Assembly (NCBI GenBank): GCA_019915135.1
Contig: JAHLMK010000032.1
Coordinates: 169,546 to 233,545 of the forward strand
DNA length: 64,000 nt
Direction of reading: 5' to 3'
From: Strobilurus pachycystidiatus
Lineage: Eukaryota > Basidiomycota > Agaricomycetes > Agaricales > Physalacriaceae
The notes beneath the pieces were generated by a model, which was not told the DNA's origin, did no database searches, and saw only the letters and a program-made list of their open reading frames with translations. The position numbers were made by a program, and so were the translations under genes. Below, one piece after another: positions 53,424 through 64,000 of the stretch (its first letter is position 1; each line of letters starts with the position of its first letter).

Positions 53424-55945
53424 TTATCCCAAGGATCCGTACGCCACTTTTCCGTCTATAACAGTAGCAACTACTTTCGTCTTGAGAATATCCTCCAGCG
53501 GGATCGTCATGATATCACGATCGAACACCACAAAGTCAGCCTTTTTGCCTGGTGCCAGCGAGCCGAGCACGTCCTCGGCGAACGAGGCATAGGCAGCATC
53601 GAAGGTCATCCCCTTCAGAGCTTGAGCGCGCGTCAGGCGTTCATCAGGGTACCTTTTCGCGAATCAGTCATCACGGAAGTAGGTAGATGAGGCTGAATTT
53701 TAGGCTTACCATCCTCCAGGGCCATGGGGCGAAGAACCATCGACGGAGAGACGAGACACGGCCGCGTAGAATCCGAGCAATGGATTGACGCCTTCGACAG
53801 GGAAGTCTGAACCTAAAGGAAGAATCTTGTTCGGCGAGACCCTTGAGGAAGTCAGCAATGTAAATAGTCGACTGTCAAAATGAAACAACGAACTGAAGTA
53901 AGGACTGGTAGGCATATGCGCCCTTCATGCGCTGCGGGCCCTAGATAATCGAAATGTCATGAGATGAACCGACACTGACATCTATCATGACTCTGGGACT
54001 CACAAGTCTAGTCTCGGCATACCACATATCACTTGTCCTGTACGCCTCGACATGAGCTCGACCGGAAGAGAATATTAGGATACTCAAACACGCACGCATG
54101 TGTGGGCTGGACACTCGCGATGACTGGATGAATGTCCAGATGAGAATCCGGTATCCGCAAGAATCCAAGTTCCGTACACACCTCCGAGAGTCCCAAACCG
54201 CAAAAGATCCTCCGGTGTCATGATCTGTGCGTGTTCAATCCGCGGCCTCCATTTATCCACATCGGCTCTAGTCAAATTTTGCCCAATGATGATGTCCTCA
54301 AATACATCCAAAACGATGTGGTTGGCTCTATCACCAATGCAGTGAATGTTCTGTGATAGAACTCAATGAAGCGATAGATAAGCGACTGACACGGTGGCGT
54401 ACTTACAACCTGCCACTCGTCCCGCCAAAATTGATGAACGAGTTTGCTCAATGCTTCCTTCGAGCTCCTCATGATGCCGGTAGTATCTGGTTTGTCGGAG
54501 TATGGCTCTAACAAGGCGGCGCCCCAAGAGCCAAGAGCGCCTGCCAGGCGTCAAACGGCGAAGCAGGCGCAGGGGATATGAGTAGCCCACCATCTGTGAA
54601 TAATTTGACGCTCCTGACGTTCAGGCGTCCGTGTTTCCCGTAATCAATAAGGCGGGGTATCTGATTCCCCCAATACTCATCCGAGGGACTGTTACCCATC
54701 AGATAGAGGCGTATCTAGTTATATCATATCAGACACAGGTAATCGCGGGTGTGAATCTGATATCCGTACCGGAAGATTGCCTTTATCCGCTTGCCTGGCA
54801 GTGCGCTGATGTGAGACAGGGCAAAGATCTGAGGAAGGGAGGCGAGCATGTACACCTACGTCTTCATGAAAGCGATGACATCTGGCTCTGATGCAGCATC
54901 GTGGACGGAAGTGAGTCCGTATTGCAATGCGGCTGCCATTGTCGTCTCAAAGTACATCTTCATCTGTTCCGCGGACCGTTTAGGAACGGGTATGAGGGCC
55001 ATGGCATTATCCAGAAACACCCCTGCAGATGCGTCAGAATGTCCGGCCGGGTAGTAGCTAGGAGAGTACCGGTCGGTTTCCCAGCTGCATCTCGCACGAT
55101 GATACCGCCGTCAACTTCGGAGGGAAGTTCGCCAGCAAGTTCAAGGACGCGGTCTGAGACCCAAATCGCGTGCACGTCAACGCGTAACAAGGCGATGGGA
55201 CGCCCTACGAGGAAAGGTTCCTGGTCGAAGTCCTCCTACAAAGGCATGAGACAGATGCCTTAGCTTTTGGAGGGTTGCGCCGTGAACCTTGGTAGGAAAC
55301 TCGGCTCCAGGCCATTTGGTTTGATCCCATCCCAGGCCCTCTATCCAATGTGTTGAGTCGCTTTCTATTTCTGGGTGGGCGTGTATGTATTCCTTGAGTA
55401 GGTCGATGACATCTAGATGGATAAGCTGGAGGTAATCAGAAGGGACTGTACATACCGGACACAGAGCGAGCTGTCTCTAGTTGTAGTTGCATCTTGAAAC
55501 CATTTTGGATGACATGGGCATGCGAGTCTGAGGAACTGAAGTCAATCACAGGAATGCCTATACATTAGGCCCGCTTACCGGCCAGTCCAGGTACCAATAT
55601 AGATTCGGGCGGTAGTGCTATGACTTTTGGCGACAGTGCTGCGTGCAGTGCATTTGGGATGAACTGTTCGAGAACGCCGAACGCGCCATGTCTAGAGTTA
55701 GTGAGAGTGACTGTTTGGCATTGGATATATTTTCCATTCTATAGATACAAGATGGCGTACTCACCATAGTCTCCCGCTGCTTGTATCGTGGTGCCGGAGA
55801 TGAAAAGACATTGAACTCGGGGACTAGCCTCGTCAACGGTGTAAATGTTGTCAGTGGGCGAACAGACGATGTATTTGTTGGGTAAGAGAAGGCTGTGCAG
55901 GGATGCAAAAGCCAGCCCAAGAGAAGACAGAAGCCAGATGGCCAT
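53424..55945 (-). CDS. amidohydrolase family 3 (YtcJ-like) protein
   Basis: Metal-dependent hydrolase of the amidohydrolase superfamily; substrate unknown. Start ATG at 55945 (MAIWLLSSLGLAFASLHSLL) gives a hydrophobic N-terminus that could be a signal peptide or anchor. About ten introns. Recognised blocks: IYTVDEASPRVQCLFISGTT, IALPPESILVPGLAG, HWIEGLGWDQTKWP, GRPIALLRVDVHAIWVSDRV, AAALQYGLTSVHDAASEPDV, RSVKLFTDGGLL, QVNIHCIGDRANHIVLDVFE, WRPRIEHAQIMTPEDLLRFG, ASVQPTHATSDMWYAETRL, LPLGSDFPVEGVNPLLGFYA, and the closing ADFVVFDRDIMTIPLEDILK. Metal-ligand His (HAQ, QPTH) and the late Asp (SDFP) are present. It seems intact, though not all splice sites were checked. Confidence 0.85.
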
Positions 55946-56238
55946 TTGAGACGCGTCCCCTTGGTGGCCACTGGCAGGAGAACAAGAATGAGCCTACGGC
56001 ATGATCAGGATCAATCTGACTTTGAACTTGTACTTGAAGGGCTTGACTTCTTGACACAATCCAACAGATCTAGTCAAATGCAACACTTTGGCAAGTATTC
56101 AATACCGAAGGCGACTTGCAATCAACGATAATCTGGATTCACAGGTCAAGCCGGCTGCTTTAGGGCGAACGTGCTTGGCGCTGCTGTCACTGTCACACGT
56201 TTTCTGCTATTTTATTTCCTTCCTTTTCACGACGACGG

Positions 56239-57638
56239 ATGATGGTCGACGAATCAACCCCGCCGCCCCCGCCATCGCACAGGCGCATGCTGCACAGCAA
56301 GCGCTCGTTCGGCAAACACCCGAGAACAGTGAATTCACCCGCCTACGATGCGTGCGTACCCTGTCTATCATCATCGGCAAATCCTCATCAGTTCATTGCA
56401 GATCGGAAGAGGACAACGAGACCGACGACGGCGCGTCCACCGTCGCTGTCCCGGTCCGACAGCCCGGTCGCCTCAGCAGCGGCGTCTCAAGCAAGCAGCC
56501 CACATCGATAAATCGCGTTCGCCACCAGCTTGCATCCAGCGTCCTCTCCGACTCGGATGGCGTCGACTCGCCGACGTACGACGGCGACATCGAATCCAGC
56601 ACCACCGCTGGGCGAGACCACCAGCCGTCGAGGCCGTCCCACCACCACCACGCGTCATCGACGTCGACGCTGAACACTCCGATGACTACCACTGCCCACT
56701 CCACACCGAGTGTCGAGCACAGAGACCCGCCCCATTTCCGCAAGTCAGAGGCAAATCACCCCGTGTTCATCAGCCAGCCCGCCCCGACGACGAGCTCGCC
56801 GCAGGAACCACCTGTTCCGGAGCTGACCAAGGAGGCATTCAATCCCGCTGCATTGACTCCGGAGGACATCAAGCAGTACGTCCAGACGGCGATTGACGGT
56901 GAAACTTGGCGTACATACAAGATCAACCCTCCGCCGGCCGACAGACCAATCCGTGTCTATGCGGATGGTGTCTACGATCTATTTCATTTTGGGTGGGTTC
57001 CTTCCGCTGTCTTCCCCACAAATTTGATGCAGAAACATTGGGTCCAGTCATGCCCTGCAATTGCGTCAAGCAAAGCTTTCGTTTCCCTCAGTCTACCTCC
57101 TCGTTGGTGTGTGCTCCGACGAATTGGTACAGACGCACAAAGCGCGCTGTATTATGACCCACGCTGAAAGGTTCGTTTCCCGCAGTACCATCGACCCTCC
57201 AAATTTGGCTTATCTATCACCTGTAGATTGGAGGCTGCTCGACACTGTCGGTGGGTAGACGAAGTTGTCCCAGAGGCGCCTTGGATCATCGACCAAGCTT
57301 TCCTCGATCGCTGGGAAATCGACTATGTGGCACACGATGAAGATCCATACGTCGCCGAGGGCCACGAAGACGTATACGCCCTTGTGAAAACCCAAGGTCT
57401 CACCCTCAGTCACGTACACTGCTTTCCCACCTAATCTTGCTGCTTAGGCAAATTCATCCCGACTCGGAGAACGCCTGGAGTCTCGACGTCCGAGCTGCTG
57501 GAACGCATCGTTTCGGGATATCGCAGACGCGACTTTGACTCCAAGCTTGTCAAAATGGGCCATGCGGAGCTTTGCGCTGAAGGGAGCGACTATGACGATA
57601 TGAGCAGGAACGCGAGTCGCTCGATTAGTCCGTCATGA
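56239..57638 (+). CDS. PCT1: choline-phosphate cytidylyltransferase
   Basis: Makes CDP-choline from CTP and phosphocholine, the regulatory step of the Kennedy route to phosphatidylcholine; acts at the nuclear/ER membrane. Exons 56239-56351, 56402-56992, 57048-57170, 57227-57396, 57448-57638; phases agree, 395 aa. A Pro/Ser-rich N-terminus (~200 residues) is followed by ALTPEDIKQYVQTAIDGETW and [20 protein letters not shown], whose HFGH motif binds CTP. Intron 2 cuts it after HFG. Then come VGVCSDELVQTHKA, ERLEAARHCRWVDEVVPEAP, DYVAHDEDPYV and RRTPGVSTSELLERIVSGYR, the nucleotide-binding RTxGxST block. A short acidic/Ser end replaces the long membrane-binding helix of animals. An out-of-frame upstream ATG at 56088 was not used. 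Confidence 0.94.
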
Positions 57639-58634
57639 AAAGGCAGAAGAATACCACAAAGTTGTAAGGTGAAGCAGTTGTGTGATATGTGTTTCTAGAG
57701 TACTTATGTTTGATATATATGGAGAATTTCGTACACTAACTATGGCCAGGGATTGTGTATGTCGGTAGTTCAATCCGTTGAAGCCGCAGCGAGGGTGTCT
57801 GACAGCGGTACAAAGTCCAATGATGCTCGATGTGACGTAAATACGCCATATCGCGTTTGACTCTGACGAAACGGGTTCACACTACTTTCGGATGTGGGTC
57901 TTGGTCATGCAGTGCAAGTGTGAACGGACATCCACGATGAAATCAAGCATACATACCACGAATAGTAGACTGTTCGAGAGCTTGCCTGGTTCTCATCAAA
58001 TTTAATGCAGCGTGTCCTCCCTGTGTGTTAGACCGATGGGTGGTATTGGTAGTATATTACCAAGTCCCGCTGGAGGCTGGAGCTTCAAATTCACATCACG
58101 CTCCCGAATTTTAGTGTACTCTGTGGCGTTACGATCAAATCATCCCAAAGTTGTGTCTCGCTTCTGTAATTGCGCCACATATCCAACCCCATGAGCTCAG
58201 AGCTGCAAGCACTCAGGGCAGGCTCTGACTCAGGGCGTTCAGACGCGACATATATATACACGTGTAATTTCCATCATTCATGGGGTTGGTATACCGTGTG
58301 AAAATGTTTCCTTCGACCGCTTTCGACCTACCCTCAACGGTGACTACTGACCTCAACTATCTGGGCTATCGGTGGCTGGCATGTTGCCATGAGCACTGTC
58401 TTTCAAGCGTATATGGTGCTGGTTGTTGCCCTGTTCGCTTCGGAACAAGGTATCTGATGCCTTTCTAGCTATCATCCAAACACGGTATAAGGAACGCTGG
58501 ATAGATAAAAGATGACCGCATGTGGGGACCAACGGCGGTTATATCCGTGTATTTCAATAACCCAGCCTTCGCGATATATCTACGCCACGCCTGTACGAAG
58601 GTACACTTGCGACCTCCATCATCTCACCTCGAAG
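57639..58634. other. intergenic, no gene seen
   Basis: About 1 kb between choline-phosphate cytidylyltransferase and DUF6535 copy B. It includes a tatatatacacgtg stretch near 58250. No supported frame. Confidence 0.5.
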
Positions 58635-61600
58635 ATGCCCTCCTCCCGCGCCCGATCCTCGTCCAGAGCCAGCTCCTCGTCGGACTCTGAGCATGACTCT
58701 GACTGGGTCCTGGAGCAGCCTGCCAAGCAGCACTACGCTGAATCGCGGAAGAAGAGAAGGACACGAGGCTTATATACGAAATATGCGCGCAGTCGCGAAC
58801 CGAAACGTATGCACTGCTCCTGTGAACTCATTGCTGCACCTCACATCATCCTCAGAAACCAACGATCTATTCGACTACGAGGTCAAGTACGGAGAGGACG
58901 AAATGTTCGCCGAAATGGGACCGAATGCGCGTGTCTGGAAGGCATTCTGGGATGAATGCTCGAAGCTGGACTTGGACATGTGCGAGGACTGGAAGGATGG
59001 TCTCGATGTTCTCCTTGTTTTCGTAAGTCCTCTGTTCCCATTGCTCGAATCACCTCTCATAGCTCGCACTTATAGGCTGGTCTGTTCTCTGCCGTGGTCA
59101 CCACCTTCGTCGTCCAAGTCTCCCAGCAACTCTCCCCCGACTATGGCAAGATGGGCGCCTTCCTCACTTTCGAGCTCATCGCTGTGACGCGTGCTGTATC
59201 TGAGGGTCGGAACGTCACTGATGTGCCGGCCTCCCCACTCACGCCCGACACCGAGTTCCACGCCGCCCAGCTAGATGCTTGGGTGAATGCACTCTGGTTT
59301 ACGAGCTTGTCTCTGAGCTTGACAACCGCACTGCTCGCGGTCGTCGCCAAGCAGTGGATCCACCAGTACCTCGCGCACGCGTCAGGCGCTCCCCGCGAGC
59401 GTTGTCGCGTTCGACAGTTTCGCCTGGAGAGCCTCAAGGACTGGTGTGTCCCCATGATTATTGGGCTTCTGCCGGTGATCATGCACCTCTCTCTTGGCCT
59501 CTACTTTGCAGGTCTCGTCCTGTATGTCCATTCCCTCAGCACGTCCATTTCTGGACTCGTTGGAACCGTCGCTGCCATCGCCTTCGTGGCATACTTCATG
59601 ACTACCCTTCTCCCTGTTTTCAAACCGCGTTGCCCGTACAAGAGCCCGTTGGCGTTCTATTCGTACCCGCTGTTCAAGTACATCGCGTACCTTTTCCATC
59701 GATCGGCAATCTATCGTTTTTGGCTGTTCCTGCGGAAATCCACACCCCACGAAATGAAACGTGATAAATGGTCTCTGAAGAATCTGGAAGCGAAGGCAGT
59801 GGAGCGCGAGGGCGAGGCGCTGGACGCTCGAGGATTGGTGTGGCTGTACAAGAAGTCGACCAGTTACTCTGTTCATCGCGTTATCATGCAGGCCTTCAGT
59901 CATCTGTCGCTTCAGAGCCTGAAGACGGTGAAGAAAGAGCTCCCTGAGCTTCCAGATGCGATCCTCGACATGACCGCGTGCGATGAGTACCAGTTGCCGT
60001 CTATGCAGGGTGCCTTTGCGCGCCTCTGTCGGGCTGTTCTCAGGTTCGACCCAGCAAAGCTGCCGGTGGTCCAACTTCCGAACCCAGAGCCATATTCACA
60101 CGAGCGTAGCGATCTGGTACAATACCTGCCGGAGCTGCTCGTTGGCCTTGACCCAAAGAACTCCGTCAGGTTCATACGCGAGGAGCTGAGCAAGGACACT
60201 GAATCTGTGAAACTTGACGCCATAACCTGGGTGCTCATATTCCGGAATGCGTTGAAGGACGGCCTTGAGTGGCTGGAAGCCGGACAGGTCGACTCGGCAT
60301 TCTGGAAACACTTCATCAGATTCTTCAATTCACCTCATCGCTGCTCCGAAATGAGTTGTGATGATACACCAACGGAACATTTCTCGGTGAAGACACGTAT
60401 TGGAGGTGCTCGAGGCCTTCAGTACAGGCGAACTCACGAGCGATACGATACCACATTCCAACTTCTGCAGGCTGAGAAAATGGACGTTGCGCAAGACCTT
60501 CTGGCAGCCATTGGAGCCGCGGCATACCCATCGTTCTGTGATTTCCTCTTATCAACTGTTTATCACGATCTGTGTCGTGGGTCAGAATATGCCAATATTC
60601 CTAGCGACATCAAGCTTCATCTTGCTCTGATCCAAACCGACTATGTGACACAGACAAGCCGCGAGACCGATTGCCTATTAAAGGCACTCATCCGTAGTAT
60701 CAAAGAGTACCTGGGAATGTTCGGCTGTCCCGATTTCCACCACTATGAAAGGCATCCAGGAATCCCTCGCGCTACATTCCATTCTTTGCGTACTTTGGTC
60801 GAGTCTGGAGCTTTCCAGGGCGACCTTTTGACCCTGCAGAAAAAGTTGGATCTACTGCACCTTCTCTTCCGATCCCTAGTTCTTGATCAGCAGCTCGCCC
60901 TAGACTCTACCAACTGGTTCAAGGAAACCACTGGCAATGTGGGGCGAATAACGGATATCATGTTTGGTGATCCAAACAGTATCCCAGCTCCGCTCTTAAC
61001 CGAGGTCCTCGATTACATCCATCGCTCGAAGTGCACGTCTTTGGCGTCTGTGGTATACTCGGAGCTTGCTGCGCGCGACTGGCTGGGCATGATTCAGCAT
61101 GACTTTCTGCATGGGCGTAGTCACAATCATGTCTCCTACATCTTCTCGGTTGCCACCTACATTGACGCCCTACATACCCTGAAGCTGCTTGCCCCGACCG
61201 TTTACGACAAGACATTGTTGTACCTCTCCAATCCAGAAACTCTCACTCATGCTGCGAGGATTCTAATATTAGGCGACGTTGACCGACGCGGAAGACTTGA
61301 CACTCTCGCCACGTTTGTTGACGCCAGCCTTTGGAACGTCATTGGGAAGACCTTGCTCGAATTTTCTGCCTCTGATGAAGCGTCCACTGCATACAGTTAT
61401 CAACGAGCACTCCAGAATGATCCTCGGGAGCCATACCAATCACGAAAGCCGGTCACATACGATCCTTTCCCGGCCTTGGAACACACGGTTGCCATATTCC
61501 TTAGATCTGTTCGTCGCAGATCGGGTGTGACCTCAATATGTACCACTTGCGATACTTTATTCTCTGTGAGTTCCGTAACAATTCGTTGTGGGGTTCAATG

Positions 61601-61790
61601 TATTGACCTTCAACAGGGCTCGCCCTCGGTTGCATCAAAAAAAGCCTTGCTACCAGACACTAGAACTGATGGTTGGCTTCCAACGATGATGCGGACTCTT
61701 TCTGGCTGGGTCCATAGAGCGGTTGTGGAGGTTGGGGAGAAAGACCATAGTAGCGTTAGCAACAGTGCAGATCATGGCGGTGTGGTCTGA
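58635..61790 (+). CDS. DUF6535 family membrane protein, copy B
   Basis: Inverted paralogue of copy A (49307-52456). Exons 58635-58806, 58856-59022, 59076-61565 and 61617-61790; 1000 aa. Exons 2 and 4 match copy A exactly in length. Order of parts: Ser/Arg-rich start, TNDLFDYEVKYGEDEMFAEM, ARVWKAFWDECSKLDLDMCE, the four-segment DUF6535 membrane core, then a long helical region (NSVRFIREEL, DAITWVLIFRNALKDGLEWL, ARILILGDVDRRGRLDTLAT). The C-terminal region agrees with copy A at roughly two thirds of residues, whereas the membrane core is almost unchanged. The last intron (61566-61616) is 51 bases and also open in frame. Function unknown; the family is common near allorecognition-type gene clusters in Agaricomycetes but is not characterised. 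Confidence 0.9.
59442..59747 (+). repeat. near-identical tract shared with DUF6535 copy A
   Basis: Partner of 51340-51645 on the opposite strand; see that entry for the comparison. Sequence identity here is visibly higher than in either the first two exons or the C-terminal half of the genes. Confidence 0.8.
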
Positions 61791-62128
61791 CGATGATCCG
61801 TCTTCACAATAAAGCCTTGACATTTCCGGTCACAAATGCTGTATAACAATCATCAATCTTCTTCGACTCGCATAGGTACTAAGGGCCAAAATGAACCTAC
61901 TAAATTCATGCTCTGAGACGAATACACCTGAATTGGTGCGCTTAGCGTTTCATGATAAACCGACACCAAATGGTTTGAAGCACTACCGTAACTCTGTTTC
62001 TGGTCCGACTGAACAGAGAAGAACAAGCACCAGCAATGACAATAGATTCATCGTACAATAGCAATCTATAAAACTCTGTAGAGCTCCAGGGAACCTTACA
62101 CATCGCAATATCCCTCAACTTACACACA
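61791..62128. other. short intergenic region
   Basis: About 340 bases between copy B and the next plus-strand gene; no frame or repeat of note. Confidence 0.5.
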
Positions 62129-62547
62129 ATGACTGACAGTGACACGAAGGAGTCTTCCGTCGAGCCTATCGGTGATAGTCAAACATCATTGACCGTCGAA
62201 CTCTCTAGCGACGAGATAGCCAAGCTGAGGAAGCTAGTTGCCCAGATGCCGACGCCACCCTCGTACGTTGCTTGTCAGGTCGCTAGTCAGTTTGGCAGAG
62301 ACATGTACGTTATCTAAAGTTTATCTTTAGCTGTGAGGCGCTGAGATCTATCTCTAGTACAGAGGCTACAATTTCCGCTTGGCTGGACTTGGAGGTGAAT
62401 GACCCCAAGATCAGCATATCACTCACCAAAAAGATTGTGTTCCAAGGCCAGAAGATAGACATTCGAAAGGACAACCCTTTTGCAGTACGCTACTCCGTCT
62501 GGACCCAAAGCAACATGGATTCCTTCATCGATGACATTATGATTTGA
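62129..62547 (+). CDS. small unknown protein
   Basis: Two exons, 62129-62304 and 62358-62547, joined at gacat|gtacgt … ctctag|tac with matching phase; 121 aa. Sequence: MTDSDTKESSVEPIGDSQTS, a predicted helix (SDEIAKLRKLVAQM), then alternating hydrophobic strands (ATISAWLDLEVNDPKISISL, TKKIVFQGQKIDIRK, FAVRYSVWTQ). This is mostly beta and could be a small lectin-like or immunoglobulin-like fold, but I recognise no family. Leaderless and soluble. The splice join and the composition make it a plausible gene. Confidence 0.5.
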
Positions 62548-64000
62548 CATTTGGCCCACGATTATGGGGCCACTGAGGCTGTCGGTCACGTTTCAGAATC
62601 CAGCGGCTTCTACGGCTACTTGATATCCTTTGCTGGAGATCAACCACCGGAAGAGCTTGCTCTGCCGCATGCCTTACGCAGCACGCCACGGGGGAGGGCA
62701 GGTTCTCTGCTCGTCTGCTCTATTCACGTATCTTCGTCAGCCGTCTGGTTACGGTCCTCGACGCATATCGGCCTATCTGAGACGCACACAAGCAATCACT
62801 CTAAGCTCTGCCGGACATTCTTCCACCTATAGTTGTTGCTCACTACGACCTGCGGCCGCCCCATCTTTGTTACCTACAGGCCGGTGGCGTTCTGTTCCAA
62901 CTTACATTCTCCTGGACTACGATCTTCCTCCCACGTTTCAGTTGGGTCCTACACTGGCAGTACTGGTCACCCTGTAACAACGTTGCCTAGCCTTGAGTTC
63001 AGTGAACTCCGACTTGGTTGATCTGTACATTTCGCCGAGCGTACAACATAAGCCCGGCGAGCTAATACGTCGGACCCACGCGCCGACTCGTTTATACATG
63101 GTCAAACGGCTTTTTCTTAGACTCGTCTACGAAAGTTCGCTTTCCAGCATGGACGAGGCCCAAAGAGATACTATCACTGTAGCGAACACTACAGTTGCGA
63201 CGCCGACTTACAGGCGATCTGCGCTACCTTGATGACAACTGCGTAGGCTGCTGGACGTCTCGTGTCTGGTACGTAGGGATCTACTGCCTTCCAGCTTTAC
63301 CATCTCTCAGTCTATGCCCCATGCTGGAGATTTACGTTGGTCGAACTTCCTTTGCACAAGTTCGTGCCACACAGTCACGGTGCACTGGTCTTTCAGATAT
63401 CAGTTCTGTTCCCAGTGCTCATATTACTTCTTGTACGCGGCCGCTCGAGGATCTGTCCTTTCCCCTGCCGAAAACTGCGTCAAAAAAGCCGGAGGTACCA
63501 TCTATGCTCGGAATACCTCAGCATGACGATCCCCAGTACCGAGAGTACTTCACGACATCTATAGCTTCGACTATAATAAGCAGAGCCGAGAGATCGACCT
63601 ACCTATGCTCACCGCCCCCTTTCGCCGACACAAACTCCGTTCATGCCTTTGACAGAGCCTGAGTGTACACTGTACGCCGTAATGCATGCACTCGTTGCTC
63701 GAGTTCATTACCACCACAAGGCTGACTTCCAGCCAGAGGGCTAGTATCAGGCGCACGCTATCTTGTGGCACCGTGTGCCAGCTACGGTCGGCATATAACT
63801 CTTATATGTCGGGTCAGCAGATAGTTGTAATATCACGAGAGGAAAGGATCGAAATTGACCTCCCGATTATGGTTGGGAGCCTACAGAGAAGCTGCTCGTG
63901 AGCCTCTGGTATCTTCCAGCCCTGTTCCTCAAGATGGCTTCTCTCGCACTCTGTGTGCCAGCAGCCATGATCGTCAATAAGCCATCGAATATTCTGAACT
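62548..64000. other. undeciphered right end
   Basis: About 1.45 kb with many short open frames on the plus strand (62551-62832, 62630-62977, 63195-63662, 63337-63564, 63686-63901). I could not join them into one protein with a known domain. They may be exons of a gene running off the window, or a decayed gene. Confidence 0.4.

Noticed and set aside
56088..56238. Upstream in-line start for choline-phosphate cytidylyltransferase
   Set aside because: The frame from 56088 is not in phase with exon 1 chosen here; the ATG at 56239 plus the intron at 56352-56401 gives a continuous protein.

Overview
This is nuclear DNA of a filamentous fungus, most likely an Agaricomycete (mushroom-forming Basidiomycota). 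Nearly every gene is broken by short introns of about 45-62 bases with GT-AG ends. Genes are densely packed on both strands. Several families are ones expanded in Agaricomycetes: DUF6535 membrane proteins, a HET-domain protein, a TKL-like kinase and a GMC oxidoreductase. I saw no rRNA, tRNA, CRISPR array or intact transposon. Gene models were made by eye, by matching reading frames across splice sites. Exon positions are given where the frame join could be checked.

Layout. 1-15 kb: a major-facilitator transporter cut by the left edge, a small unknown gene divergent from PCNA, PCNA with a large charged insertion, a TKL-like kinase, a Ubc1-type E2, a coiled-coil protein and a VHS-GAT (Lsb5-like) trafficking protein. 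15-25 kb: a basic unknown protein, the splicing factor SF3B2, a HET-domain gene, a half-size ABC transporter, and a broken second copy of the SF3B2 3' part. 25-38 kb: a class IV (Chs3-like) chitin synthase, an orphan-domain C2H2 protein, the remnant of a JEN1/SHS-type carboxylate transporter, a hemerythrin-fold protein and the chitin synthase chaperone Chs7. 38-49 kb: a GMC oxidoreductase, a Cys-rich unknown protein, a rhodanese plus dual-specificity phosphatase and a second hemerythrin-fold gene. 49-64 kb: two long DUF6535 paralogues pointing away from each other, with an amidohydrolase and choline-phosphate cytidylyltransferase between them, then a small unknown gene and about 1.4 kb I could not read.

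Genes that plausibly work together are the chitin synthase and Chs7, about 7 kb apart. In yeast Chs7 is needed for ER exit of the Chs3-type enzyme. Other genes are unrelated housekeeping functions (replication clamp, ubiquitin transfer, splicing, phosphatidylcholine synthesis) mixed with fast-evolving accessory genes (HET, ABC, kinase, DUF6535).

The strongest oddities are these. The PCNA has a roughly 115-residue acidic/lysine-rich insertion in one loop. A direct repeat of SF3B2 sequence brackets the HET and ABC genes. The DUF6535 pair is almost identical over 306 bases but diverged elsewhere, which suggests gene conversion. The two hemerythrin genes have identical exon lengths and a shared promoter element. 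One gene appears to have two GC-AG introns.
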